Shown piece after piece: positions 9,027 through 18,935 of a DNA stretch of 64,000 bases. The notes beneath the pieces were generated by a model. That model saw nothing but the letters and a program-made list of their open reading frames with translations, did no database searches and had not been told where the DNA came from. Source of the stretch: Streptomyces wedmorensis. Its GTDB lineage: Bacteria > Actinomycetota > Actinomycetes > Streptomycetales > Streptomycetaceae. Made by a program: the position numbers and the translations under genes. Position 1 is the stretch's first letter. The number at the start of each line of letters is the position of its first letter. The stretch is taken from NCBI RefSeq assembly GCF_000716445.1, contig NZ_JNWK01000042.1, forward strand, positions 1-64,000, read 5' to 3'.

Positions 9027-9044
9027 TTATCTCAGATATGAGAT
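9027..9044. promoter_or_regulatory. Palindromic operator candidate upstream of the XRE-MurA gene
   Basis: TTATCTC-N6-GAGAT is found at 9027-9044, flanked by GTCAC (9021-9025) and GTGAC (9045-9049), immediately before the start codon on the minus strand. The same TTATCTC-N6-GAGAT pattern with the same spacing occurs upstream of aconitase at 9595-9612. A protein bound here could block initiation of this gene. Confidence 0.6.
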
Positions 9045-9113
9045 GTGACGATCAGTGGGCTGGTGCGTTCGGGTGATGCCCCGTTATGCGGGGGGCGATA
9101 TGACTGGATTGGG

Positions 9114-9470
9114 CTAGTCGGGGAGGTTCAGTGCGGTGGGGTGGCGGGGCTCGTACAGCGGTAGCTCCATGCCGCTCGGCAGCCGTACCGCCGCAAGGAG
9201 TCCCCACTTCTGGTCGGTGATGGCCCGTGAGATCTCCGCGCCCCGGTCCTCCAGTTCGGTGAGGGTGCGCGTGAGGTCCTCGCACATCAGGTAGACCTCG
9301 TGCTTCGGCTCGTCGTCCGTCGGGTGCACCGCGACCTCGGAGGGCGGCAGCTTGAAGATGAGCCAGCCGCCTCCGGCGTCCACGTGCTCGAAGCCGACGA
9401 CGTCCTTGAGGAAGGCCCGGTCGGCCTCGACGTCCCGGGTGTAGAGAATCACGTGCGCGCCACTGAACAT
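9114..9470 (-). CDS. VOC (glyoxalase/bleomycin-resistance fold) protein
   Basis: A 118-residue single-domain vicinal-oxygen-chelate protein with the usual opening (GAHVILYTRDVEADRAFLKDVVGFEHVD) and the closing MELPLYEPRHP strand. Family members are metal-dependent lyases or dioxygenases, or resistance proteins that bind drugs. ATG at 9470 is used because the fold begins directly after it; an in-frame ATG at 9506 would add 12 residues. It lies between the XRE-MurA and aconitase genes and is divergent from aconitase. Its substrate is unknown. Confidence 0.8.
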   Translation of the reverse strand: MFSGAHVILYTRDVEADRAFLKDVVGFEHVDAGGGWLIFKLPPSEVAVHPTDDEPKHEVYLMCEDLTRTLTELEDRGAEISRAITDQKWGLLAAVRLPSGMELPLYEPRHPTALNLPD

Positions 9471-9594
9471 GGATCGATCGTCGACCGGGAGCCCGGCCGG
9501 GGCCATCGGACCGCATCCGTTCGGGGGTGGGGCGGGCGTCCGTGCGGATCCGCAGCATGCCAGGCATGACCGTACGGCGGTGATGTACTAGAGT

Positions 9595-9612
9595 TATCTC
9601 GACATCGAGATA
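9595..9612. promoter_or_regulatory. Perfect palindrome upstream of acnA
   Basis: TATCTCGA-CA-TCGAGATA lies about 130 bases before the acnA start. The arms are perfect and eight bases long. It shares TTATCTC-N6-GAGAT with the site in front of the XRE-MurA gene. Known biology: in S. coelicolor the MarR-type regulator TamR controls aconitase through a palindrome. Whether TamR, the XRE-MurA protein or another factor binds here cannot be decided from sequence. Confidence 0.65.
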
Positions 9613-9654
9613 TCTGCCGAGGCGCACCGCTGCCGCCACCCTGGTAAGGGTTCC

Positions 9655-9673
9655 CTAACTAAGCCTTACCTTA
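9655..9673. promoter_or_regulatory. Iron-box-like site upstream of acnA
   Basis: The 19-base stretch CTAACTAAGCCTTACCTTA matches the DtxR/DmdR-type iron-box consensus at about 12 positions by eye. It sits inside a larger inverted repeat, GGTAAGG (9643-9649) with CCTTACC (9664-9670). Aconitase needs a 4Fe-4S cluster, so iron-dependent control would make sense. Confidence 0.4.
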
Positions 9674-9725
9674 GCGGATCGACGACGTGTACGTGGCGGC
9701 AGGATGTGGTGGAACGCGCACATAA

Positions 9726-12458
<2,733 letters not shown>

Positions 12459-12484
12459 CGCCACCGGACAAGGCAGCACGAAGC

Positions 12485-12516
12485 GGGCCCCGCTCCTCGG
12501 AAGAGGAGCGGGGCCC
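12485..12516 (+). terminator. acnA terminator
   Basis: A perfect 14-bp stem (12485-12498 with 12503-12516) closes a GGAA loop and is followed by TTTC. It lies between convergent acnA and the VCBS-repeat gene, so it may stop transcription from both sides. Confidence 0.88.
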
Positions 12517-12557
12517 TTTCGGCTTTCCCGACGTGCGCGCCGCGAGGGCGCGGGGGG

Positions 12558-13478
12558 TCAGGAGAAGATCAGGCGGTACGTGTTCCAGCCCGTCCCGACC
12601 TTCACGCGCGGCTTGAACGCCGGGTTGGCGAGACCCGTGCCCGGGTACAGCCACAGCACGCCCTGCGAGTCGCGGGCGACCACGTCGGGCTCACCGTCGT
12701 AGTTGACGTCACCGCTGGAGACGAAGGTGTTCAGGCCGTTCCAGCCGTTGCCGGCCTTGACCCGGGGGCCGAGCGGCTTGAGGTAGTTGCCCGTGCCCGG
12801 GTACAGCCACAGGTAACCGTTGTTGTCACGGGCCAGGACGTCGTCCTTGCCGTCGCCGGTCATGTCGCCCTTGCCGGTGATCTGGTTGAAGATCCCCCAG
12901 CCGGTGCCGATCTGCGTGCGCGGGGCGAGCTTGCCGTTGCCGTACCCGAGGTACAGGTACAGGCGACCCGCGCTGTCGCGCGCCAGCAGGTCCGGGGCGG
13001 CCGCGCCACCCAGGTTGCCGGTCGAGACGACCTTGTTGAAGACGCCCCAGCCGGAGCCGAGGGAGACGCCGTCCTGGCCCCACGCGGTGTAGGACAGGCG
13101 GCCGCCGGTGACGTCCCAGGCGCCGTCGGTCTCGCCGTCGCCGTTCTGGTCGGCCATGGTCAGCTGGTTGGTGTACTGCCAGCCGCTGCCGACGTACTGA
13201 CGGCCGCTGAAGCCGCCGGTGCCGTTCGGGAGGTACGCGTACATGTAGCCGTACTTGTCCACACCGCGCAGCTCGCCGTCGGCGACGGCGGAGGCGGAGG
13301 AAGCGGCCAGGGTGCCCGCCTTCGGAGCCGCCTTCTGGACGGCCGAGGCCGAACGGGCGGGCTGGGGGGCGTCGGCCGCGACGGCGGCCGTGGTGGTGCC
13401 GACGAGGGCCGCCGTTATCGCGGCGACCGTGACACGGGACAGGACGCCCGTGCGGTTCAGGCCAGAAGACTTGGCCAC
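12558..13478 (-). CDS. Secreted VCBS/FG-GAP repeat protein
   Basis: A 306-residue exported protein. Residues 1-35 form a classical signal peptide ending in AVAA, followed by an Ala/Pro-rich linker. About five repeats follow with the pattern (G)DxNxDGxxDxxARDxxGxLWLYPGTG, for example DVNYDGEPDVVARDSQGVLWLYPGTG-like segments, giving Ca-binding DxDxDG loops of an FG-GAP/VCBS seven-bladed propeller. Five repeats is short of a closed propeller, so the N-terminal portion probably supplies divergent blades. Streptomyces carry many such proteins alone or attached to hydrolases; its ligand is unknown. Confidence 0.8.
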   Translation of the reverse strand: MAKSSGLNRTGVLSRVTVAAITAALVGTTTAAVAADAPQPARSASAVQKAAPKAGTLAASSASAVADGELRGVDKYGYMYAYLPNGTGGFSGRQYVGSGWQYTNQLTMADQNGDGETDGAWDVTGGRLSYTAWGQDGVSLGSGWGVFNKVVSTGNLGGAAAPDLLARDSAGRLYLYLGYGNGKLAPRTQIGTGWGIFNQITGKGDMTGDGKDDVLARDNNGYLWLYPGTGNYLKPLGPRVKAGNGWNGLNTFVSSGDVNYDGEPDVVARDSQGVLWLYPGTGLANPAFKPRVKVGTGWNTYRLIFS

Positions 13479-13616
13479 GTAGTACTCCAGTTCCGAGTGG
13501 AATAAGGCAGATGCCGCCGCGCGTGCGCCACGAGGGCGGAGGCGGCGGGATCTCTATGATCCAGGATCCTTCTTACGAGATCTTCACCAGGCAAGCGGTT
13601 TGTGACACAACTGTTT

Positions 13617-13629
13617 CGGTCCAAGACCG
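13617..13629. promoter_or_regulatory. Inverted repeat in the VCBS-ngcE intergenic region
   Basis: CGGTC (13617-13621) and GACCG (13625-13629) form a perfect five-base inverted repeat around CAA, about 140 bases before the start of the divergent VCBS gene. The regulator is unknown. Confidence 0.3.
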
Positions 13630-13837
13630 TATGTCCGGATTGTCGGTTAACGCCCCACCGGTGTCCGCGTGAGGGGCGTGTCGCGGCCCTGTACGGGCAA
13701 CTCCGCCGCGGTGTCAAGGGTGTTGGTTCGCGAATGGTTGGACGAAACGCCGCAGATCCAGCGTGCTTATCCCGCAGGTCTCAACTCGGGAAAGATGGCG
13801 GTGAAAAGCTGCTTTCGATCTTGCTCCGGCGAAGGGA

Positions 13838-13853
13838 AGTGGACTATACCTGT
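13838..13853 (+). promoter_or_regulatory. DasR-responsive-element-like site upstream of ngcE
   Basis: AGTGGACTATACCTGT matches 12 of 16 positions of the DasR operator form AGTGGTCTAGACCACT as I remember it. DasR is the GntR-family repressor of GlcNAc and chitin uptake, and the gene downstream encodes a GlcNAc/chitobiose-type binding protein. The site lies about 155 bases before the ngcE start. Confidence 0.45.
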
Positions 13854-14008
13854 CGGCGTCCAGCCAGTCGTTTCCATCGACGACGGCCCGACGCCTGCAC
13901 GACCCGGCTGCAAATGACCGCGGTGGCGGGGCCCTTCGCCTGTGGCGAGCGAGTAGTACGGGCGACCGGTACACCGCCTGAGTCCTGAATGAAGGCGAGG
14001 ACTTGAGC

Positions 14009-15457
14009 ATGGGATCCACCTCCGCACAGACCGATGAGGGCGGCCTCGGCCGTCGCGATCTGATCAAGCGGTCCGCCGCTATCGGTCTGATCTCGGTGCC
14101 GACGATGAGCTTCCTGTCCGCTTGTGCGAGCAGTGACAGCGGCGGGAACGGGAAGGTCGAGAAGGGCACGAAGTCCGAAAAGAACCCGCTCGGGGTGAAC
14201 GAGTCGGCCCCGCTCGATTTCGTCCTCTTCGACGGTGGATTCGGACAGGAGTACGCCAAGGACGCGGTGAAGGTCTACGAGACCAATTACCCCAAGGCGA
14301 AGGTCAAGTTCACCCCCACCCAGAAGATCACCACCACGCTCCAGCCGCGCTTCAACGGCGGCAACCCGCCGGACCTCATCGACAACTCCGGCGCCGAGCA
14401 GATGGACATGGGCGTCCTCGTCGGCCAGAAGCAGCTCGCGGACCTCACCCCGCTGCTCGACTCGCCCTCCATCGACGACCCGAAGAAGACGGTCCGCGAC
14501 ACCCTGCGGCCCGGCATCGTCGAGATGGGCCAGTTCGACGGCGACCCGGTGTGGATCATGTACTACGCCTACACGGTCTACGGCGTCTGGTACTCGCAGA
14601 AGCTCCTCGACTCGCTCGACGCGAAGTACCCCGAGACCTGGGACGAGATGCTGGCCGTCTGCGAGAAGGCCAAGAAGAAGGGCATCGCGGGCTGGACGTA
14701 CGCCGGCAAGCACCCCTACTACGTCCCCTTCTCGCTCTACCCGATGATCGGCAAGGTCGGCGGCCGCGAGGTCCTGGACGCCATCGACAACCTGGAGCCG
14801 AAGGCCTGGGAGCACCCCGCGGTCAAGGCGTGCTTCGAGGCGTACTACGAGCTGGTCAAGAAGGGGTACATCCTCAAGGGCACCCCCGGCCTCGACCACA
14901 TCCAGTCGCAGACCGCCTGGACCGAGGGCAAGGCGCTGTTCATCCCGAACGGCTCCTGGGTCGAGAACGAGGCCGCGAAGACCATGCCGGCCGACTTCAA
15001 CCTGGCCGTCTCCGCCCCGACCGGCATCGACTCCTCCGACAAGATGCCCTTCGGCACCATCTGGGCCTCCGGCGGCGAGCCCTTCATCGTCCCGGCCAAG
15101 GCGGCGAACGCCGAGGGCGGCATGGAGCAGCTGCGCATCATGCTCAGCGAGGCCTCCTCCAAGAACTTCACCCAGTCGGTGAAGTCCCTGACCGCCTTCA
15201 ACGGCGGCACCGACGGCATCGAGCTGACCCCGGGCCTCAAGTCCGGCGTGGCCGCCCTGCAGAAGGCCGGCCAGAACGTCGTCAACCCGCGCCTCCAGGA
15301 CTGGTACGTCGCCCTCCAGAAGGAGAAGATCGGCGTGGCGGGCATCGGCGAGATGATGGCCGGCCGCGCGACCCCGGCCGAGACGATCAAGAAGATCCAG
15401 AAGTACGCCGACGAGGCGGCCAAGGACTCGTCGATCAAGCACTACAAGCACCAGTGA
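14009..15457 (+). CDS. ngcE: GlcNAc/chitobiose ABC transporter substrate-binding lipoprotein (NgcE type)
   Basis: A 482-residue sugar-binding lipoprotein of the MalE-like class. The signal has a twin-arginine motif (GRRDLIKR, residues 14-21), a hydrophobic core and a lipobox LSAC with lipidation at C39, so it is probably Tat-exported and lipid-anchored. The mature start (FVLFDGGFGQEYAKDAVKVYE) fits the NgcE subfamily that binds N-acetylglucosamine and N,N'-diacetylchitobiose. ATG at 14009 is preferred over TTG at 14003 because GGCGAGG precedes it by eight bases. Two permease genes follow but no ATPase gene; such importers usually share the MsiK ATPase encoded elsewhere. Confidence 0.92.
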   Translation: MGSTSAQTDEGGLGRRDLIKRSAAIGLISVPTMSFLSACASSDSGGNGKVEKGTKSEKNPLGVNESAPLDFVLFDGGFGQEYAKDAVKVYETNYPKAKVKFTPTQKITTTLQPRFNGGNPPDLIDNSGAEQMDMGVLVGQKQLADLTPLLDSPSIDDPKKTVRDTLRPGIVEMGQFDGDPVWIMYYAYTVYGVWYSQKLLDSLDAKYPETWDEMLAVCEKAKKKGIAGWTYAGKHPYYVPFSLYPMIGKVGGREVLDAIDNLEPKAWEHPAVKACFEAYYELVKKGYILKGTPGLDHIQSQTAWTEGKALFIPNGSWVENEAAKTMPADFNLAVSAPTGIDSSDKMPFGTIWASGGEPFIVPAKAANAEGGMEQLRIMLSEASSKNFTQSVKSLTAFNGGTDGIELTPGLKSGVAALQKAGQNVVNPRLQDWYVALQKEKIGVAGIGEMMAGRATPAETIKKIQKYADEAAKDSSIKHYKHQ

Positions 15458-15463
15458 GCAGCG

Positions 15464-15500
15464 CCGGGGCCCCTTCCCGCCGACCGGGAGCGGGCCCCGG
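15464..15500 (+). terminator. Hairpin between ngcE and ngcF
   Basis: A GC-rich stem-loop (outer arms CCGGGGCCC at 15464-15472 and GGGCCCCGG at 15492-15500, with an inner CCCG/CGGG) lies in the 100-base ngcE-ngcF gap. Such elements often make the binding protein more abundant than the permeases by partial termination or 3'-end protection. Confidence 0.65.
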
Positions 15501-15557
15501 CCCCTTCGCGCGCAGCACCGGCGGCGCGCCTCCGCGGGAAGATCGGGGTCGGTAGGA

Positions 15558-16487
15558 ATGCAACACGGCAAGTACCGTTTCATCGTGGGGTTCCTGGCGG
15601 CCCCCCTCGCGCTCTACGCGCTCTTCGTCATCTGGCCGTTCATCCAGTCCATCTACTACTCGTTCACGGACTGGACCGGGCTGAGTCCCGAATTCGGAAT
15701 GGTCGGATTCGACAACTACAGCAGAATGCTGGACGACGAGATCTTCTGGAAATCGCTCCAGCACAGTCTGACCTTCGCGGTGGTGCTGCCGCTGGTGACC
15801 GTCGGTCTCGCGCTGTTCTTCGCCTTCATGCTCAATGTCGGCGGTCGGCGCCGCAGGGGGGCGGCGATCGCGGGTGTGCGGGGTTCGTCCTTCTACAAAA
15901 TCGTCTATTTCTTCCCGCAGGTGCTGTCGATCGCGATCGTGGCGCTGCTCTTCCAGTTCGCGTACAACCCCAATAGCGGAGCCATCAACTCCGTACTGAA
16001 GGGGATCGGTCTCGGCAGCGTGCAGCCGGACTGGCTCGGCGATCCGGATCTCGCCCTGATCTGCGTGATGGTGGTCCTCGTCTGGTCCACCGTCGGATTC
16101 TTCGTCGTCCTCTTCTCGGCCGGCATGGCGTCCATTCCGAGGGATTTCTACGAGGCCGCCCTGCTCGACGGCGCGAACCGCTTCACCACGTTCTTCAAGA
16201 TCACGCTGCCGCTGCTCTGGGACACCGTGCAGTCCGGCTGGATCTACATGGGCATCCTCGCGCTCGGCGCGGAGTCCTTCGCCGTCGTCCAGATCATGAC
16301 CGTCGGCCCCAACGGCGGCGGGCCCGACTACTCCACCATCGTCATGCCGCTGTACGTGTACCAGAAGGCATTCCGGGACGGTCAGGCCGCCTACGCAACG
16401 ACCATCGGTGTCGCGCTCCTCCTCGTCACGCTCGCCTTCGCGGCCGTCGTGATGAAGCTGGGCCGGCGCGAGCGGCTGGAGTTCTGA
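15558..16487 (+). CDS. ngcF: Sugar ABC transporter permease (NgcF type)
   Basis: A 309-residue MalF-type permease with six predicted membrane segments. The EAA loop that contacts the ATPase appears as FYEAALLDGANRFTTFFKITLPLL. It is the first of two permease subunits for the NgcE binding protein. Its TGA overlaps the following ATG by one base, so the two permeases are translationally coupled. Confidence 0.9.
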   Translation: MQHGKYRFIVGFLAAPLALYALFVIWPFIQSIYYSFTDWTGLSPEFGMVGFDNYSRMLDDEIFWKSLQHSLTFAVVLPLVTVGLALFFAFMLNVGGRRRRGAAIAGVRGSSFYKIVYFFPQVLSIAIVALLFQFAYNPNSGAINSVLKGIGLGSVQPDWLGDPDLALICVMVVLVWSTVGFFVVLFSAGMASIPRDFYEAALLDGANRFTTFFKITLPLLWDTVQSGWIYMGILALGAESFAVVQIMTVGPNGGGPDYSTIVMPLYVYQKAFRDGQAAYATTIGVALLLVTLAFAAVVMKLGRRERLEF

Positions 16488-17428
16488 TGAAGACGACCGA
16501 CACTGCCACCACCGGCGTCGAGGACAACCCCGGCTCCCCGGCCGGCCCGGGCCCCACGCTCGGCAAGACCACGGAAGCCGCCCCCGCCAAGCGCTCCAGG
16601 GGCGACGGCACCGTGCTCAACGTCTTCTCGCACGGCATGCTCATCGTCTGGGCGGTCATGGTCGTGATGCCGCTGCTCTGGGCGGTCATGACGTCGTTCA
16701 AGACCGACCGGGCGATCTTCACCTCGCCGTGGTCGCTGCCCGACAAGCTGCACTTCGAGAACTGGTCGCGCGCCTGGACCGAGGCGCACATGAGCGACTA
16801 CTTCCTGAACACCATCCTGGTGGTCGGCGGCTCGCTCCTCGGCACGCTCCTGTTCGGGTCGATGGCGGCCTACGTCCTGGCCCGCTTCGACTTCCCGGGC
16901 AACCGCTTCATCTACTTCCTCTTCATCGGCGGGATGAGCTTCCCGATCATCCTGGCGCTCGTGCCGCTGTTCTACGTGATGCAGAACATCGCGCTGCTGA
17001 ACACGCTGCACGGCCTGATCCTGGTCTACATCGCGTACTCGCTGCCGTTCACGGTCTTCTTCCTCACCGCCTTCTTCCGGACCCTGCCGACCTCGGTGGC
17101 GGAAGCGGCCTTCGTGGACGGCGCCTCGCACACCCGGACCTTCTTCCAGGTGATGCTGCCGATGGCCAAGCCCGGCCTCATCAGCGTCGGCATCTTCAAC
17201 TTCCTCGGCCAGTGGAACCAGTACCTGCTGCCGACCGTGCTCAACACCGAGCCGGAGCGGAAGGTGCTCTCCCAGGGACTCGTCCAGCTGGCCGTCAGCC
17301 AGGGCTACAAGGGTGACTGGTCCGGTCTCTTCGCCGGCCTGGTGATGGCGATGCTGCCCGTCCTGGCGGCGTACATCGTCTTCCAGCGGCAGGTGGTGGC
17401 CGGTCTGACGGCCGGCGCCGTGAAGTAA
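16487..17428 (+). CDS. ngcG: Sugar ABC transporter permease (NgcG type)
   Basis: A 313-residue MalG-type permease with a cytoplasmic N-terminal tail of about 45 residues and six membrane segments. The EAA motif reads VAEAAFVDGASHTRTFFQVMLPMAKPG. It pairs with NgcF to form the channel. The operon ends just beyond it at a strong hairpin. Confidence 0.9.
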   Translation: MKTTDTATTGVEDNPGSPAGPGPTLGKTTEAAPAKRSRGDGTVLNVFSHGMLIVWAVMVVMPLLWAVMTSFKTDRAIFTSPWSLPDKLHFENWSRAWTEAHMSDYFLNTILVVGGSLLGTLLFGSMAAYVLARFDFPGNRFIYFLFIGGMSFPIILALVPLFYVMQNIALLNTLHGLILVYIAYSLPFTVFFLTAFFRTLPTSVAEAAFVDGASHTRTFFQVMLPMAKPGLISVGIFNFLGQWNQYLLPTVLNTEPERKVLSQGLVQLAVSQGYKGDWSGLFAGLVMAMLPVLAAYIVFQRQVVAGLTAGAVK

Positions 17429-17458
17429 GTCGTGAAGTAACCCGTACCGCGGTCCTCA

Positions 17459-17489
17459 GGGCCCCCGGCGCACCGTGCGCCGGGGGCCC
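17459..17489 (+). terminator. ngc operon terminator
   Basis: A perfect 14-bp stem (17459-17472 with 17476-17489) closes a CCG loop and is followed by TTCG, immediately after ngcG. Confidence 0.88.
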
Positions 17490-17583
17490 TTCGCGTCGTG
17501 TGACCCGTACCGCCCGCCACTCAAGGTCTTGACGGGGGGCAAGCCGAAAGAGTCCCCTTAGAGTTCACATGTTGGAGAAAACG

Positions 17584-18813
17584 GTGGGAGTGAGTGAGTC
17601 GATGGAGACTCCGGGGTCGCAGACCTCTCTGCACAGGGCCAATCTGGAACGGGTCGTCCGGGCGGTGCGGATGGCCGGATCGCTCACCCAGGCGGAGATC
17701 GCCAGGGCGACGGGCCTCTCCGCGGCCACGGTCTCCAACATCGTGCGGGAGCTGAAGGACGGCGGGACCGTCGAGGTCACGCCCACCTCCGCGGGCGGCC
17801 GCCGGGCCCGCAGCGTCTCGCTCTCCGGCGACGCCGGCATCGTGATCGGCGTGGACTTCGGGCACACCCACCTGCGGGTCGCCGTGGGCAACCTGGCCCA
17901 CCAGGTCCTCGCCGAGGAGTCCGAGCCGCTCGACGTCGACGCCTCCGCCGCGGAGGGCTTCGACCGGGCGGAACAGCTGGTCAACCGCCTGATCCAGGCC
18001 ACCGGCATCGGCCGGGACAAGGTGATCGGCGTCGGGCTCGGCGTGCCGGGCCCCATCGACGTCTCCTCCGGCACCCTCGGCTCCACGTCGATCCTGCCGG
18101 GGTGGAGCGGCATCAACCCGGCCGAGGAGCTGTCCGGCCGGCTCGGCGTCCCCGTGCACGTCGACAACGACGCCAACCTCGGCGCGCTCGGCGAGCTCGT
18201 CTGGGGCAGCGGCCGGGGAGTCAAGGACCTGGCGTACATCAAGGTGGCCAGCGGCGTCGGCGCCGGCCTGGTGATCGACGGGCGGGTCTACCGCGGACCC
18301 GGCGGCACCGCGGGGGAGATCGGGCACATCACGCTCGACGAGTCGGGGCCCGTCTGCCGCTGCGGCAACCGCGGCTGCCTGGAGACCTTCACGGCCGCCC
18401 GGTACGTGCTGCCGCTGCTGCAGCCCAGCCACGGCCCCGATCTGACGATGGAGCGGGTGGTCCAGCTGGCCCGCGAGGGCGACCCCGGCTGCCGCCGCGT
18501 GATCGCCGACGTCGGCCGGCACATCGGCAGCGGCGTCGCCAACCTCTGCAATCTCCTGAACCCGAGCCGCGTGGTGCTCGGCGGCGACCTCGCGGAGGCC
18601 GGTGAGCTGGTCCTGGCGCCCATCAGGGACTCCGTCTCGCGATACGCGATCCCCAGTGCCGCCCGCCAGCTCTCGCTGGCCCAGGGGGCCTTGGGCGGCC
18701 GCGCCGAAGTGCTCGGCGCGCTGGCTCTCGTCCTGAGCGAGATGGGTGATTCGTCCCTGTTGGAGAGTGCGCTGCCCGCGGCCGCTCCTGTCTCCCGGCT
18801 TGCCTTCACTTAG
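17584..18813 (+). CDS. rok7B7: ROK-family transcriptional regulator (Rok7B7 orthologue)
   Basis: A 409-residue ROK repressor/activator. An N-terminal winged helix (SLTQAEIARATGLSAATVSNIVREL) is followed by a sugar-kinase-like domain with the ROK signatures: GEIGH and the zinc motif CRCGNRGCLE. An active-site-type DNDANLGALGE segment is present, so sugar binding is likely. GTG at 17584 has GGAG six bases upstream; in-frame ATGs at 17569 and 17602 are alternatives. It sits between the ngc and xyl import operons exactly as rok7B7 (SCO6008) does in S. coelicolor, where it is reported to affect xylose uptake, carbon repression and antibiotic output. Orthology is inferred from synteny. Confidence 0.9.
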   Translation: MGVSESMETPGSQTSLHRANLERVVRAVRMAGSLTQAEIARATGLSAATVSNIVRELKDGGTVEVTPTSAGGRRARSVSLSGDAGIVIGVDFGHTHLRVAVGNLAHQVLAEESEPLDVDASAAEGFDRAEQLVNRLIQATGIGRDKVIGVGLGVPGPIDVSSGTLGSTSILPGWSGINPAEELSGRLGVPVHVDNDANLGALGELVWGSGRGVKDLAYIKVASGVGAGLVIDGRVYRGPGGTAGEIGHITLDESGPVCRCGNRGCLETFTAARYVLPLLQPSHGPDLTMERVVQLAREGDPGCRRVIADVGRHIGSGVANLCNLLNPSRVVLGGDLAEAGELVLAPIRDSVSRYAIPSAARQLSLAQGALGGRAEVLGALALVLSEMGDSSLLESALPAAAPVSRLAFT

Positions 18814-18839
18814 ATAACGAACACCACCGTTGTCATCTC

Positions 18840-18860
18840 GTTAAGAATTTACTTCTTGAC
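18840..18860. promoter_or_regulatory. Operator candidate upstream of xylF
   Basis: GTTAAGAA-TTTAC-TTCTTGAC is an inverted repeat with eight-base arms and one mismatch, about 76 bases before xylF. A second pair, TAACGA (18815-18820) and TCGTTA (18838-18843), is nested with it and begins just after the rok7B7 stop codon. The AT-rich composition stands out. The adjacent ROK regulator is the obvious candidate to bind. Confidence 0.5.
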
Positions 18861-18935
18861 GGCAACGTTACGGCCGAGTTGACTTCGGGACACCTCGGCC
18901 GCAACGTCGCGGCCTCGTCAGGGAGGCAACCACAC

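Larger units (their letters stand above)
13479..14008. other. Long regulatory intergenic region between the VCBS gene and ngcE
   Basis: This 530-base region holds no convincing gene; its open frames lack ribosome-binding sites and normal codon bias. It is less GC-rich than its surroundings and must contain the divergent promoters. Two sites stand out: an inverted repeat CGGTC-CAA-GACCG at 13617-13629 and a DasR-box-like sequence at 13838-13853. Confidence 0.6.

Noticed and set aside
13602..13988. 128-codon open frame upstream of ngcE
   Set aside because: There is no ribosome-binding site, codon bias is wrong for this genome, and it covers the promoter region with operator-like sites.
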